A stretch of 64,000 bases of DNA from Imperialibacter sp963977595 (lineage in GTDB: Bacteria > Bacteroidota > Bacteroidia > Cytophagales > Cyclobacteriaceae). Below, one piece after another: positions 7,773 through 16,739 of the stretch; position 1 is the first letter of the stretch; every line of letters begins with the position of its first letter. The DNA is taken from contig NZ_CP180355.1 in assembly GCF_048007035.1 (NCBI RefSeq), positions 248,001 to 312,000 of the forward strand. The letters run 5' to 3'. Both the position numbers and the translations under genes were made by a program. Under the pieces are notes generated by a model that saw nothing but the letters and a program-made list of their open reading frames with translations, made no database searches and was not told the origin of the DNA.

Positions 7773-8876
7773 ATGAAAATACTGCTCATTGTCTTTTTTT
7801 TACTTTCATCGATAGCTACGTTCTCCCAACCAGCCAAAAAACCATTAAAAATCGGCGTGGCCGGTCTCATCCATGGCCATGTAGGTTGGGTGCTTAATAA
7901 GTCCAAAGCGGGCGATGTGGAAATCGTTGGCATTGCCGAGCCCAACAAGGTGCTGGCAGAAAAGCTTTCGAAGCAATATGGCTTCTCCATGTCGCTGGTG
8001 TACCCTAGCCTGGACGAAATGCTTGCCAACACCAAGCCCGAGGCAGTCACTGCCTTCAACGACATTTACGGCCACATGGAAGTGGTGGAGAAATGCGCTC
8101 CCAAAGGCATCCATGTGATGGTGGAAAAGCCGTTGGCCATGAGCTACGACCATGCCAAGCGGATGAAAGCGCTGGCCGACAAACACAAGATTTTTCTGGT
8201 GACTAACTACGAAACCACCTGGTATGCTACCACGCAGGAAACCCTCACCAAAGCAGCAGCAGGAGACCTGGGCACCCTGCGTAAAGTGATGGTAAACGAC
8301 GGCCACCAGGGCCCAAAGGAAATTGGCGTTGGCAAGGAGTTCCTCGACTGGCTCACTGACCCTAAACTCAACGGCGCCGGTGCGCTGATCGACTTTGGCT
8401 GCTACGGCGCCAACCTCCTCACCCACCTGATGAGCAACGAAAGACCGCTGTCGGTAACCGCCGTCACTCAAACCAACAAGCCCGATATCTACCCCAAAGT
8501 GGATGACGAGGCCACCATACTGGTGAAGTACCCCGGCACCCAGGGCGTCATTCAGGCATCGTGGAACTGGACTTTTAGTCGCAAAGACATGGAGGTGTAC
8601 GGCACCAACGCCTACATCAAAACAGTGGATGGCACCCGCATGAGTCTGCGGGTTAAACAATCAGAGCCAGAACAACCCATGATGCTGGAGCCGATGAAAA
8701 CGCCTTTCAATGATCCGTTTGACTTTTTTACGGCTGTCATCAGAGGCGAGACCAAGCTCAACGAAACGGTGCAGGGCAGGCTTTCGTCGCTAGAAAACAA
8801 CATGGTAGTGGTAGAGATACTGGACGCCGCTATTCGGTCGGCGAAGGAGGGGAAGACGGTGGTGCTGGAAAGGTAG
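7773..8876 (+). CDS. Secreted Gfo/Idh/MocA family oxidoreductase
   Basis: The 367-residue protein has a signal peptide (MKILLIVFFLLSSIATFSQ) followed by a Rossmann domain (IGVAGLIHGHVGWVL) that binds NAD(P), the strand-helix EIVGIAEPNK, and the motif EKPLAMSYDHAKRM with the conserved E-K-P lysine of this family. The C-terminal substrate domain contains DGHQGPKEIG and LIDFGCYGANL. Members oxidise or epimerise sugars and polyols. An exported version needs a tightly bound cofactor, as in glycosidases and oxidoreductases of the Gfo type. The substrate is unknown. It stands alone between a bcp remnant and a repeat. Confidence 0.9.
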   Translation: MKILLIVFFLLSSIATFSQPAKKPLKIGVAGLIHGHVGWVLNKSKAGDVEIVGIAEPNKVLAEKLSKQYGFSMSLVYPSLDEMLANTKPEAVTAFNDIYGHMEVVEKCAPKGIHVMVEKPLAMSYDHAKRMKALADKHKIFLVTNYETTWYATTQETLTKAAAGDLGTLRKVMVNDGHQGPKEIGVGKEFLDWLTDPKLNGAGALIDFGCYGANLLTHLMSNERPLSVTAVTQTNKPDIYPKVDDEATILVKYPGTQGVIQASWNWTFSRKDMEVYGTNAYIKTVDGTRMSLRVKQSEPEQPMMLEPMKTPFNDPFDFFTAVIRGETKLNETVQGRLSSLENNMVVVEILDAAIRSAKEGKTVVLER

Positions 8877-8921
8877 GGTCACGCAGGGACTGTCTCTTTT
8901 TGGCTTCGCCAAAATGGGTGT

Positions 8922-8986
8922 CACGCTAAGGCGCAAAGCTCGCAAAGGCTGGTGTGGAGATTCTTTGCGCCTTACGTCTTGGCGTG
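8922..8986. repeat. Inverted repeat of the 'ctaaggcgcaaag' type
   Basis: The left arm CACGCTAAGGCGCAAAG (8922-8938) pairs with CTTTGCGCCTTA and GGCGTG at 8963-8986, interrupted by a few bases. Sequences of this kind (gcgcaaagacgcaaag) are scattered in many Bacteroidota genomes between genes. It separates the Gfo gene from the DUF2461 gene and has no coding content. Confidence 0.55.
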
Positions 8987-9078
8987 AAATAAACCACCTG
9001 GCGAAGCCGGAGCACCAGACTAGAACAAATCGAGAACTATTCCGAGTAACAGCCTGTTTTCAAATTCTTTAAACCACT

Positions 9079-9768
9079 ATGAACCCATCTTCCATCCAAC
9101 CATCTACCTTCCAGTTTCTCACCGACCTCGCTGTCAATAACAACCGGGACTGGTTTGCCCGGCACAAAGACCAGTATCAGGCATCACTCGACAATATGGT
9201 GGGCTTTGCCGATGCGCTGTTGGCTGAAATGAACAAGCATGACCTGATAGAAACGCCGTCAGGAAAGAAAGCGCTGTTCCGGATTTACAACGACGTGAGG
9301 TTCAGTAAAGACAAGTCGCCCTACAACGCCCGCTTTGCGATGTCGTTCAGGCGGGCTACCAGAGAGCGGCGGGGAGGCTACTATCTTAACCTCAAACCGG
9401 GTAACAACTTCCTGGCCTGCGGATTCTTCAACCCCAACCCTGAAGACCTTAAACGCATTCGCTTCGACATAGAGGACAGCTATGAAGACTGGCAGAAGAT
9501 TCTGCGATCAAAAGCCATAAAGAGCACCTACGGCGACATGCAGGGAAACACCGTGGCCACAGCGCCAAGAGGCTACACGGTCGACCACCCAGCCATTGAA
9601 CTACTCAGACACAAGTCATTTGTTTTCCGGCATAGCTTCACCGACGACGAAGTCCTTGCCAGCGATTTCCATAAAAGCGTGAGCCAGACATTCAAAACCA
9701 TCAGGCCCTGGCTCGACTATATGAGCGAGGTGCTGACTACCGACAGGAACGGAGAACTGCTTGTGTAG
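9079..9768 (+). CDS. DUF2461 family protein
   Basis: The 229-residue protein matches the TIGR02453/DUF2461 family: start FQFLTDLAVNNNRDWF, central KALFRIYNDVRFSKDKSPYN, GGYYLNLKPGNNFLACGFF and the end block LVEAL-type helices. The conserved W-F and R-I-x-x-D-V-R-F-S-x-D-K-x-P-Y motifs are intact. The family is widespread in bacteria and fungi, has no proven activity, and is thought to be cytosolic. It is a single gene convergent with the ion channel. Confidence 0.9.
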   Translation: MNPSSIQPSTFQFLTDLAVNNNRDWFARHKDQYQASLDNMVGFADALLAEMNKHDLIETPSGKKALFRIYNDVRFSKDKSPYNARFAMSFRRATRERRGGYYLNLKPGNNFLACGFFNPNPEDLKRIRFDIEDSYEDWQKILRSKAIKSTYGDMQGNTVATAPRGYTVDHPAIELLRHKSFVFRHSFTDDEVLASDFHKSVSQTFKTIRPWLDYMSEVLTTDRNGELLV

Positions 9769-9778
9769 CTAATAATTG

Positions 9779-10597
9779 CTACTGTAGTGCCTCTCCGCAA
9801 TCGCAGCAGTATTTGGCTTTCTTCATGTGGTCAGTATTGCCACAATGCCTGCACTGCCTGCTGGTATCTCCGGAAGGATTGAGGGCGTTTGTGCTTCCCT
9901 TGGCTAGCTCTACAGTTACCAGCCCTGTAGGTACTGCTATAAGCCCGTAGCCAGTTACCATCAATATAGTCGCCAGAAACTGCCCCAGGGTGGTTTGAGG
10001 GGCGATATCGCCATAACCAACGGTCGAGAGCGTAACAATGGCCCAGTAGATACTTCGGGGAATGCTGGTGAAACCATGCTCCCGCCCTTCAATGACATAC
10101 ATCAGCGTGCCCACGAAAACGCTCACAATAATGACGAAGAACAGAAAAACGATGATCTTCTTCGAGCTCGATCTCACTGCCTGGCCAAGCTTGCTGGCCT
10201 CTCCCATAAACTGCACCAGCTTAAGCACCCTGAATACCCGCAGCAGCCTAAGCACCCTTATAATAGCAAGGGCATGACTTCCCACGAAAAAGATGCTGAG
10301 GTAGGTAGGCAGAATGGAGAGCAAATCGATCATGCCAAAAAAGCTAAAGACATAGGCGGTCTTCTTGTCTGAGGTCCATAGCCGAAGGCCGTACTCAATG
10401 GTAAACAGTCCTGTGATGATCCAATCAAGTTTGTAGAAGAATGCGGCCCACTCCCGATTGATTTCACTTACACTCTCCAGCATAAGTATGGTGATGCTGG
10501 CCACAATGAGGATGAGGAGTGCTATGTCGAAACCCTTGCCTGCGGGTGTGTCCACTCCGAATATGATCCGATGGAGCTTTTGTTTGGTTGATTGCAT
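9779..10597 (-). CDS. Voltage-gated potassium channel (Kv-like ion transporter) with C-terminal zinc ribbon
   Basis: The protein has six membrane segments (S1 about 25-40, S2 57-75, S3 83-105, S4 108-128, S5 147-168, S6 205-230). S4 carries regularly spaced charges (R114, R117, R120, R123, K126) and the pore loop carries the selectivity filter TVGYGD at 192-197. The tail holds C249-x2-C252 and C264/265-x2-C267, a likely zinc ribbon. ATG 10597 was chosen; an upstream TTG (10651) would add 18 residues. It should pass K+ across the inner membrane. Convergent with DUF2461, divergent from the S41 gene. Confidence 0.93.
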   Translation of the reverse strand: MQSTKQKLHRIIFGVDTPAGKGFDIALLILIVASITILMLESVSEINREWAAFFYKLDWIITGLFTIEYGLRLWTSDKKTAYVFSFFGMIDLLSILPTYLSIFFVGSHALAIIRVLRLLRVFRVLKLVQFMGEASKLGQAVRSSSKKIIVFLFFVIIVSVFVGTLMYVIEGREHGFTSIPRSIYWAIVTLSTVGYGDIAPQTTLGQFLATILMVTGYGLIAVPTGLVTVELAKGSTNALNPSGDTSRQCRHCGNTDHMKKAKYCCDCGEALQ

Positions 10598-10803
10598 GCT
10601 ATTGAAGGTAATGCCAGGAACTAGTGATGTGAAACTAGCAACTTTTGACAAATAAGTTGTTTATTCAACTATCCTATTAATGGTTGTAACCGAAGAACTT
10701 GTTCCTCTGTCTAACCTATTGTATACATCGTCAAGCTTTTGGCAGTGGTGACAAACTGCGGCATTTGATAGCCTCCAGATTGTTCACTTTAAACAAACCA
10801 TAC

Positions 10804-12144
10804 ATGCAAAAAACATTGATCGTGTTCATGCTGACATTACTGACCTCAGCCAGCGTCGCCCAGACATACACTAATGGTCAGGTGAAAGAAGACTTGCAAT
10901 ATCTTATCGGAAGTATCGAAGAATTTGTACCGGCGCTTTATAGGTACAACCCCGACTTTAAAGAAAAAGCAGATGCCATTGTACGTGCCGTAGAAAACGA
11001 CATTTCTGTCCTGGCTTATTTCAGTTCGGTTTCCAAAATCGTGTCTCTGGCAAACGAAGGGCACTTTAACCTCGGCGACTGGGCCGATGTAGCACACAAA
11101 GGATTTGTGGACAACACCTACAAGTACATGCCACTGTCTGTCAAAGTTATTGGCGACCGCATGTTTGTTTGGATCAACAGCGCCAACAGCGAAGAGCTCC
11201 AAAGAGGAGATGAGATACTGTCGATCAATGGAAGGGCCTCAGCCGATGTCATTGCCAGCATGTTGCCCTACATCCCCTCCGACGGTCACATAGAAACTTA
11301 TCAGCTGAAAAGCCTAACCATGGGCTTCCCCTGGATGTACTACCTCTATGTGGAGCAGCCCGAAACCTTTGCTATCGAGTATAAAAGGCAAGGACAACGC
11401 AGCACTGTAACCATTGAGGCGCTGACCAGAGAAGGATGGATGACCAACTACCAGCGGCGGAAGCCCGCTGCGCCAGAAGAAGAACCTGATATAAGACAGG
11501 TCTATGAATGGGAGATAAAGGAAAGCCTGGCAGTGCTAAAGCTAAAGGACTTTAGCCGGTCGCTCGTGGAGAAGTATGACCTGGAAGCAAGTAAGCTGTA
11601 CAAGGAAATATTTGGCCAATTACAAACTGCCCAAGTTTCCAACCTGATCATCGATCTCAGGGACAATACTGGTGGCAGAAATGAATTTGCAGACGACCTG
11701 ATTCCCTTTATTATGAAAGAAGCGGGGAAGGGACTTTTCAAAACTACAGAATCGTGGAAAGGCAAAAAGAAGGATTATTCATTACCAAAAATCGATAAGC
11801 TTGCCTTCAAAGGAAATATCTATGCACTGGTGAATGGGCGAACCTACTCTGCCGGAGCGGAAGTTGCCAGGTACCTGAAAGAGTATGGAAAAGCAGTAGT
11901 CATTGGTGAAGAAACTGGCACCCGGCACGAAGGGTTTGCTGCAGGCTCGACTCAAAGCATCGTTCTTCCAAATTCAGACATTAGAATTGGTATTCCGAGA
12001 TATCATTTAGGCTTCCCGCCCTCTTCCAGCCAAAAGACCAGCAACAGGGGGCTGCTGCCAGACCACGAAGTGAGTTATACAATAGAAGATTTGATGGATG
12101 AAAAGGGCCTTGAGATGGAGGTTGCGCTTGGCCTCATCAAGTAA
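10804..12144 (+). CDS. S41 family peptidase, secreted (C-terminal processing peptidase-like)
   Basis: ATG 10804 gives MQKTLIVFMLTLLTSASVAQ, a clean signal peptide; upstream starts add 35 non-conserved residues. A degenerate PDZ region (RGDEILSINGRASADVIAS) precedes the S41 core: LIIDLRDNTGGRNEFADDL, ALVNGRTYSAGAEVARYLK (catalytic Ser in Y-S-A-G) and VVIGEETGTRHEGFA. Length is 446 residues. Bacteroidota contain many such exported S41 proteins; they cleave C-terminal segments of envelope proteins or peptides. The 19-bp gap to the next gene may mean co-transcription. Confidence 0.9.
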   Translation: MQKTLIVFMLTLLTSASVAQTYTNGQVKEDLQYLIGSIEEFVPALYRYNPDFKEKADAIVRAVENDISVLAYFSSVSKIVSLANEGHFNLGDWADVAHKGFVDNTYKYMPLSVKVIGDRMFVWINSANSEELQRGDEILSINGRASADVIASMLPYIPSDGHIETYQLKSLTMGFPWMYYLYVEQPETFAIEYKRQGQRSTVTIEALTREGWMTNYQRRKPAAPEEEPDIRQVYEWEIKESLAVLKLKDFSRSLVEKYDLEASKLYKEIFGQLQTAQVSNLIIDLRDNTGGRNEFADDLIPFIMKEAGKGLFKTTESWKGKKKDYSLPKIDKLAFKGNIYALVNGRTYSAGAEVARYLKEYGKAVVIGEETGTRHEGFAAGSTQSIVLPNSDIRIGIPRYHLGFPPSSSQKTSNRGLLPDHEVSYTIEDLMDEKGLEMEVALGLIK

Positions 12145-12162
12145 CATGTAGTAGCAATCAAA

Positions 12163-12879
12163 ATGACTGAAGACTACAACGCCAACATCGCCCATTACTA
12201 CAACGCCTACCGCCCACCCCTGCATCAAGTGATCCTTGCAAAGTGCCTGAAGCCAGGGACAGTTTATGGCAATGGGCTTGACATCGGGAGCGGCACCGGG
12301 CAGTCGAGTGTCGCCCTGGCCGACTTCTGCGAAAAGATAACCGGGGCTGAGCCAGGCAAGGAGATGCTGGAACAGGCTATTGGGCATTCTAAAGTATCCT
12401 ACGTGCATTTTGATAGCATCAATTTACCCTTCGCTGATAGCAGTTTCGACCTGGTCACCTTTGCGGGGTCGTTGTTCTACGCCAAGTCGCAGAGGATGCT
12501 CAATGAGGTGGTGAGGGTGTGCCTGCCAAACGCCATCGTTATTGCCTACGACTTTGAGGTACTCTTTCAACAGCTACCCTTTGGGTTTGATCTGCCTGTG
12601 GAAGCAGCTGACTATGATCACAGGGCTAGCTTTTCGGGTCTTGCAATGAATGGGCTGAGGGAAACAGACTCTTTTGTCAGCGACTACCAGTTGGGTGTCA
12701 GTGCTGAGAACCTGGCTCATTTGCTGTTATCGGCAGGAAGCTTTTACGATTATTTTTCTGAAAGGTACAGGGCTAAAGATCCTCACTCTCCTCTTGTCGA
12801 AGAGCTTGAAAAACATTCGGCAGCACATACCACTGACGCCCGATTGTATGCCACCGTGTACAAGGTAGGTGCGAAGTAA
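12163..12879 (+). CDS. Class I SAM-dependent methyltransferase
   Basis: This 238-residue protein has the glycine-rich SAM motif GLDIGSGTGQSSVAL, the acidic strand end GAEPGKEMLEQA, and motif II-like NLPFADSSFDLVTFAGSLFY of the Methyltransf_11/25 group. There is no signal peptide, so it is cytosolic. The substrate is unknown; proteins that start Y-N-A-N-I-A-H-Y-Y are usually annotated only by fold. It follows the S41 gene by 18 bp. A large tandem repeat starts about 30 bp after its stop. Confidence 0.9.
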   Translation: MTEDYNANIAHYYNAYRPPLHQVILAKCLKPGTVYGNGLDIGSGTGQSSVALADFCEKITGAEPGKEMLEQAIGHSKVSYVHFDSINLPFADSSFDLVTFAGSLFYAKSQRMLNEVVRVCLPNAIVIAYDFEVLFQQLPFGFDLPVEAADYDHRASFSGLAMNGLRETDSFVSDYQLGVSAENLAHLLLSAGSFYDYFSERYRAKDPHSPLVEELEKHSAAHTTDARLYATVYKVGAK

Positions 12880-12908
12880 CTCCGGTGAACGGGTTTGCAT
12901 TCTTTTAG

Positions 12909-13955
12909 ATATGCCACGAAGGCACGAAGACGCTAAGCAAAGTGTTTCTTCACTCCCTAATCTCTTCCTCCTCCGGCGGCTGACGGTTGCCTCCTTCATC
13001 AGGATGCGGCTTCACCACCATCCTGGGTTTATTACGCCCTTTCATGGCTCGCATACATCAAAGCCCTGAATGGGCGGTATAGTTTTGAGCAGAGCTTGCT
13101 CAATGCTCCCAGCTTGCCGCTGGTTTCACCATGGCCTTCACCATCTTTTTCTCCCTACCCGGTGGCTGACGGTTGCCATCGCTCCGGCTCCGCTACCGTA
13201 CCGACGCCTGATTCCCTTGCCCGCCTAAGCTTTTGGCGCAGGTGGTCGCTTCGCTCTTCGATATGGCCACGAAGGCTCGAAGACGCTAAGCAAAGTGTTT
13301 CTTCACTCCCTAATCTCTTCCTCTTCCGGCGGCTGACGGTTGCCTCCTTCATCAGGATGCGGCTTCACCACCATCCTGGGTTTATTACGCCCTTTCAGGG
13401 CTCGCATACATCAAAGCCCTGAATGGGCGGTATGGTTTTGAACAGAGCTTGCTCAATGCTCGCAGCTTGCCGCTGGTTTCACCATGGGCTTTACCCACGT
13501 TCCCCATACCCGGCGGCTGACGGTTGCCATCGCTCCGGCTCCGCTACCGTACCGACGCCTGGTTCCCTTGCCAGCCGAAGCTTTTGGCGCAGGTGGGTCG
13601 CTTCTTCAATATGGCCACGAAGGCACGAAGACGCTAAGCAAAGTGTTTCTTCACTCCCTAACCTCCTCCGCTCCCGGCAGCTGGCTTTTTTCTCCTTCAT
13701 CAGGATGTGGCTTCACCACCATCCTGGGTTTATTACGCCCTTTCAGGGCTCGCATTCGTCAAAGCCGTGAAAGGGCGGTGTAGTTTTGAACAGAGCTTGC
13801 TCAATGCTCCCAGCTTGCTGCTGGTTTCACCTTGGCCTCTACCCGGCCGCTGACGGCTCCATCGCCCAGACCTGCCAGCCGTACCGACGCCTGGTTATCT
13901 TCCGTCTCCGGTCTCCCGACTTCTTCGCCCGCCGAAGCCTCTGGCGTAGGTGGGC
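12909..13955. repeat. Three tandem copies of an approximately 350-bp repeat
   Basis: Copies start at 12909, 13261 and 13609 (spacing 352 and 348 bp) with ATATGCCACGAAGG or ATATGGCCACGAAGG. Copies 1 and 2 are nearly identical; copy 3 is more diverged. Each copy holds the segment CACGAAGACGCTAAG, a hairpin made of CGCCCTTTCAGGGCT and AGCCCTGAATGGGCG, and two GGCTGACGGTTGCC or similar modules. ORFs up to 138 residues arise in several frames but are composed of repeat and look non-coding. It fills the space between the methyltransferase and the convergent GlxA gene. Confidence 0.9.
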
Positions 13956-14935
13956 TAAACCAACACCGGCTCCTTATAGTACTTGTTCCTGTACTCAATG
14001 GGCGTAAGTCCCGTGATTCGCTTGAATACTGTTCTGAATGCCTTTGTATCGGTATACCCCACGTCATACATCACCTCGTTGATGTTTTTGCGGCTCTTTT
14101 CAAAGCTCCGCTTGGCGGCCTCTACTTTCACCCGTTGTATGTACTCCACAATGGTGTTGTTGGTAGCCTTCTTGAACCGGCGCTCGAAGCTCCGGCGGCT
14201 GACGGCGAACATATCCACCAGCTGATCGACGGTGATGCGCTCAGCTGAATTGTCCTCGATAAAGTCCTGGGCCTTCTTCACTTCCGGGTCGTTGTGATCC
14301 TTCTGCCCATTGAACATCATAAAAGCCGACTGGCTTTCTCTGTCGATGTCGATGGCAAAGTATTTGGCAGCGAGAATGGCTGTGTCCCGATCTGTGTATT
14401 TTTCCAGCAGGTAGAGCAGCAGGTTCCAATAGGAATTGGCGCCACCGCTCGAATAGAGCCGGTGCTCTTCGGTAATAATACTACCATCTACCAGCTCCAC
14501 ATCGGGAAACGTCTCCCGAAACTCGTTGGCAAATGCCCAGTGGGTAGAGCAGCGTTTGCCTTCCAGCAAGCCGGTGGACGCCAGCAGGAAGGCCCCCACA
14601 CAAAGCGAGGCTATTTCTGTGCCCTCATTGTATTTATTCACAAGCCATGGAATAGCTTCTTTGTTGACTTCCACCGCCTGTTTCATGTCGCCAAACAGAG
14701 CGGGGATCACAATCAGGTCAGTTTTGTCAACATCCTTCATCAGCTTGTCGGTATGGACAGAGAAAGCGCCATCGTGCAGCTTCACGTCCTTTGTAGCACC
14801 CACCAGTTGCACTTCAAAAAGTGGCGCCTTGCCAACGGCCTGTAAAAACTGGTTGGCGGCGGTGAACATATAGCGGGGATCGGCCACCGCTTCCATCACT
14901 GCCGAGTTAGGAACAAGGATTGAAATACTCTTCAT
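13955..14935 (-). CDS. GlxA-type transcriptional regulator (DJ-1/PfpI domain plus AraC DNA-binding domain)
   Basis: The 326-residue protein starts at ATG 14935 (MKSISILVPNSAVMEAV). Residues about 1-190 form a DJ-1/PfpI domain with IASLCVGAFLLASTGLLEG, where the Cys takes the usual nucleophile place. Residues about 220-320 form two AraC helix-turn-helix motifs (ITVDQLVDMFAVSRRSFERRFKK and INEVMYDVGYTDTKAFRTVFKRITGLTPIEYRNKY). It probably senses a small metabolite and regulates the neighbouring VOC gene, from which it is divergent. Its stop lies exactly at the end of the 350-bp repeats. Confidence 0.93.
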   Translation of the reverse strand: MKSISILVPNSAVMEAVADPRYMFTAANQFLQAVGKAPLFEVQLVGATKDVKLHDGAFSVHTDKLMKDVDKTDLIVIPALFGDMKQAVEVNKEAIPWLVNKYNEGTEIASLCVGAFLLASTGLLEGKRCSTHWAFANEFRETFPDVELVDGSIITEEHRLYSSGGANSYWNLLLYLLEKYTDRDTAILAAKYFAIDIDRESQSAFMMFNGQKDHNDPEVKKAQDFIEDNSAERITVDQLVDMFAVSRRSFERRFKKATNNTIVEYIQRVKVEAAKRSFEKSRKNINEVMYDVGYTDTKAFRTVFKRITGLTPIEYRNKYYKEPVLV

Positions 14936-15034
14936 TGGGATGAAATTTGACCTGATAAAAGTAGGAATTACTTGTGACGCAATCAACCCTCCAAACTGCC
15001 GTTTTCACACCCCGGTAAGCGATGCTCCCAAAGC

Positions 15035-15042
15035 TACTTTTG
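15035..15042 (+). promoter_or_regulatory. Putative -7 element TACTTTTG for the VOC gene
   Basis: TACTTTTG matches the Bacteroidota -7 consensus TAnnTTTG and lies 22 bp before ATG 15065. No convincing -33 TTTG is seen at the normal distance, so the call is modest. Confidence 0.35.
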
Positions 15043-15064
15043 TATGGTTGACAAATGCTGACAA

Positions 15065-15472
15065 ATGGCCCATTTGATTACATATTTGACCTTCAACGGA
15101 AACTGCAGGGAGGCGATGAGCTTCTACCGTGACTGCCTGGGTGGGGAACTTCAGCTTGAGACTGTGGCGGCGTCATCCGCTTCTGCTCAGTTCCCACAAC
15201 CAATGAGGGAGTTCATCCTGCAGGCCACGCTCTCGAAAGATAACCTGGTGCTAATGGCCACCGACATGGTGGGTGAAGACGGCCTGAGTCGGGGAAATGC
15301 CGTATCTATTCTGATAGACTGCAACAGCAAAAAGGAGCTTCAGCACTACTTTAAGAAACTGTCCCATAAAGGCCAAGCCACTCACCCGGTTGGAAAGACC
15401 TTTTGGGGCGCCTGGTTTGGAGGACTCACCGATAAGTTTGGAAACCACTGGCTGCTCACCTGCAGAGGCTAA
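15065..15472 (+). CDS. VOC family protein (PhnB/glyoxalase-like)
   Basis: The 135-residue protein begins HLITYLTFNGNCREAMSFYRDCLGGEL, the standard opening of PhnB-like VOC proteins, and ends with VGKTFWGAWFGGLTDKFGNHWLLTC. The fold is a beta-alpha-beta-beta-beta dimer that often binds a metal or small ligand. No catalytic function can be assigned. It is divergent from the GlxA-type regulator, with 129 bp between starts. Relatives in this window are at 52326-52748 and in the C-terminal half of 57359-58297. Confidence 0.9.
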   Translation: MAHLITYLTFNGNCREAMSFYRDCLGGELQLETVAASSASAQFPQPMREFILQATLSKDNLVLMATDMVGEDGLSRGNAVSILIDCNSKKELQHYFKKLSHKGQATHPVGKTFWGAWFGGLTDKFGNHWLLTCRG

Positions 15473-15556
15473 GCGAAAGCTAGCTGCTTCACAGCTTCTC
15501 AATCTCATCACTAGTTTCCTGAATTTTCCTTCCTTACGTGTTTTGCTTCACTCTGC

Positions 15557-15564
15557 TATATTTG
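15557..15564 (+). promoter_or_regulatory. Putative -7 element TATATTTG for the AraC-type gene
   Basis: TATATTTG fits the Bacteroidota -7 consensus exactly and lies 17 bp before ATG 15582, giving a very short leader. No matching -33 element stands at 19-21 bp. Confidence 0.35.
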
Positions 15565-15581
15565 CGGTTCACTTTTGAACA

Positions 15582-16739
15582 ATGAATATAGGGCTGCTTC
15601 AAATTTTACTTTTTGCAGGCTGCATCCAGGCTATTCTCCTGGCCACCTACCTATTCTTTCATTCTGCCATCAGAGGCTCCCGACTCTTCGGTTTTCTGCT
15701 GTTGTTTCTGGCCATCCACTTGTTTCTTGTTACCAACGACAGGCAGGAGTTCTTCATGCAATTTCCGCACCTATTGCACGTCACCTGGTTGGTTCCGTCA
15801 CTTTACGGCCCTATCATTCTCATTTTCGTGCGGCGAATCACCAGGTATTCGCTAAAGTCCTCGCTTGTGGAATGGCTTTACTTTGTCCCCTTTGTGCTAC
15901 TGGCGGTCTATCACATGCCCTTCTATCTCCAGTCGGCAAACGAGAAGCAGGCCTATATTGCGGACTTCGCCCTTTCCGTGAAGGACGACTTTGGGCTGAT
16001 CAACCAGCTGGTCAACGTGCTCCATGTCACGTTTTTCTCTGCCTCGCTTTGGTTCTATAACCTTTACAGAAAAAAAATCCTGAACTATGCCGCCTCTGAG
16101 GAAACCAGGCTCCTGTGGCTGGGTAATTTTCTTTGGATCAATCTCGCCATTGTGTGCGTAGGTGTGGCGGTGTTTTATGCCAGAAAGTACAACCTCCCCG
16201 TGGTTGGCAGCATTTACCCCTATCATTTCCTGGGTGTCATTTTTCTGATCTACTGGTCGGCCTATAAGCTCATCAGGCAGCCTGCGATTTTTCAGTCAGA
16301 AACTGAAGAAGGAGGCTTTGCAGAAGTATCGGAAGTCCAGTCGGCCCAGGAGGCTGCCAGGCCGGTTACAGAACAGCACCGGCAGCTGGCTGAGGACATT
16401 AAAAAGCTGATGGAAGAGGAAAAGCTTTACCGAACGGCGGGCCTCACACTGCTCGACTTGTGCGCAAAGGTGAAGTCGAACAAGCAGTACGTGTCGGAAG
16501 CTATCAACCTGGTGTTTGGCAAAAACTTCTACGACTTTGTGAATGAGTACCGGCTGAAAGAGTTTACCGACAAGCTTGAAAGCCAGGAAGACCAAAACCT
16601 CACGCTGCTGGGCATCGCCTCCAACGCAGGCTTCAATTCCAAGGCTACCTTCAATGCAGTGTTTAAGAAACACTATGGGATGACGCCGTCGGAATACCAA
16701 CGGGGAAATTCCAATGTTCAAAAAACAAAGATCAAATAA
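15582..16739 (+). CDS. Membrane-bound AraC family transcriptional regulator
   Basis: The N-terminal about 235 residues hold six or seven hydrophobic segments (for example LFGFLLLFLAIHLFLV, WLVPSLYGPIILIF, FLWINLAIVCVGVAVFY). The C-terminal about 100 residues are an AraC domain (LTLLDLCAKVKSNKQYVSEAINLVFG and LTLLGIASNAGFNSKATFNAVFKKHYGMTPSEYQ). This layout is common in Bacteroidota, where the membrane part is thought to sense an extracellular or lipid signal. The last 13 or so residues (RGNSNVQKTKIK) and the stop codon are encoded by the first unit of a 46-bp tandem repeat, so the natural C-terminus has been replaced or extended by repeat DNA. Confidence 0.9.
   Translation: MNIGLLQILLFAGCIQAILLATYLFFHSAIRGSRLFGFLLLFLAIHLFLVTNDRQEFFMQFPHLLHVTWLVPSLYGPIILIFVRRITRYSLKSSLVEWLYFVPFVLLAVYHMPFYLQSANEKQAYIADFALSVKDDFGLINQLVNVLHVTFFSASLWFYNLYRKKILNYAASEETRLLWLGNFLWINLAIVCVGVAVFYARKYNLPVVGSIYPYHFLGVIFLIYWSAYKLIRQPAIFQSETEEGGFAEVSEVQSAQEAARPVTEQHRQLAEDIKKLMEEEKLYRTAGLTLLDLCAKVKSNKQYVSEAINLVFGKNFYDFVNEYRLKEFTDKLESQEDQNLTLLGIASNAGFNSKATFNAVFKKHYGMTPSEYQRGNSNVQKTKIK

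Noticed and set aside
7845..8660. A 271-codon minus-strand ORF over the Gfo/Idh/MocA gene
   Set aside because: Antisense shadow of a well-supported gene; rich in His/Val as expected from the reverse frame.
13096..13783. Several ORFs of 65-115 codons in the 350-bp repeats
   Set aside because: They recur with the repeat in several frames and have no protein-like features, so the repeat is non-coding.
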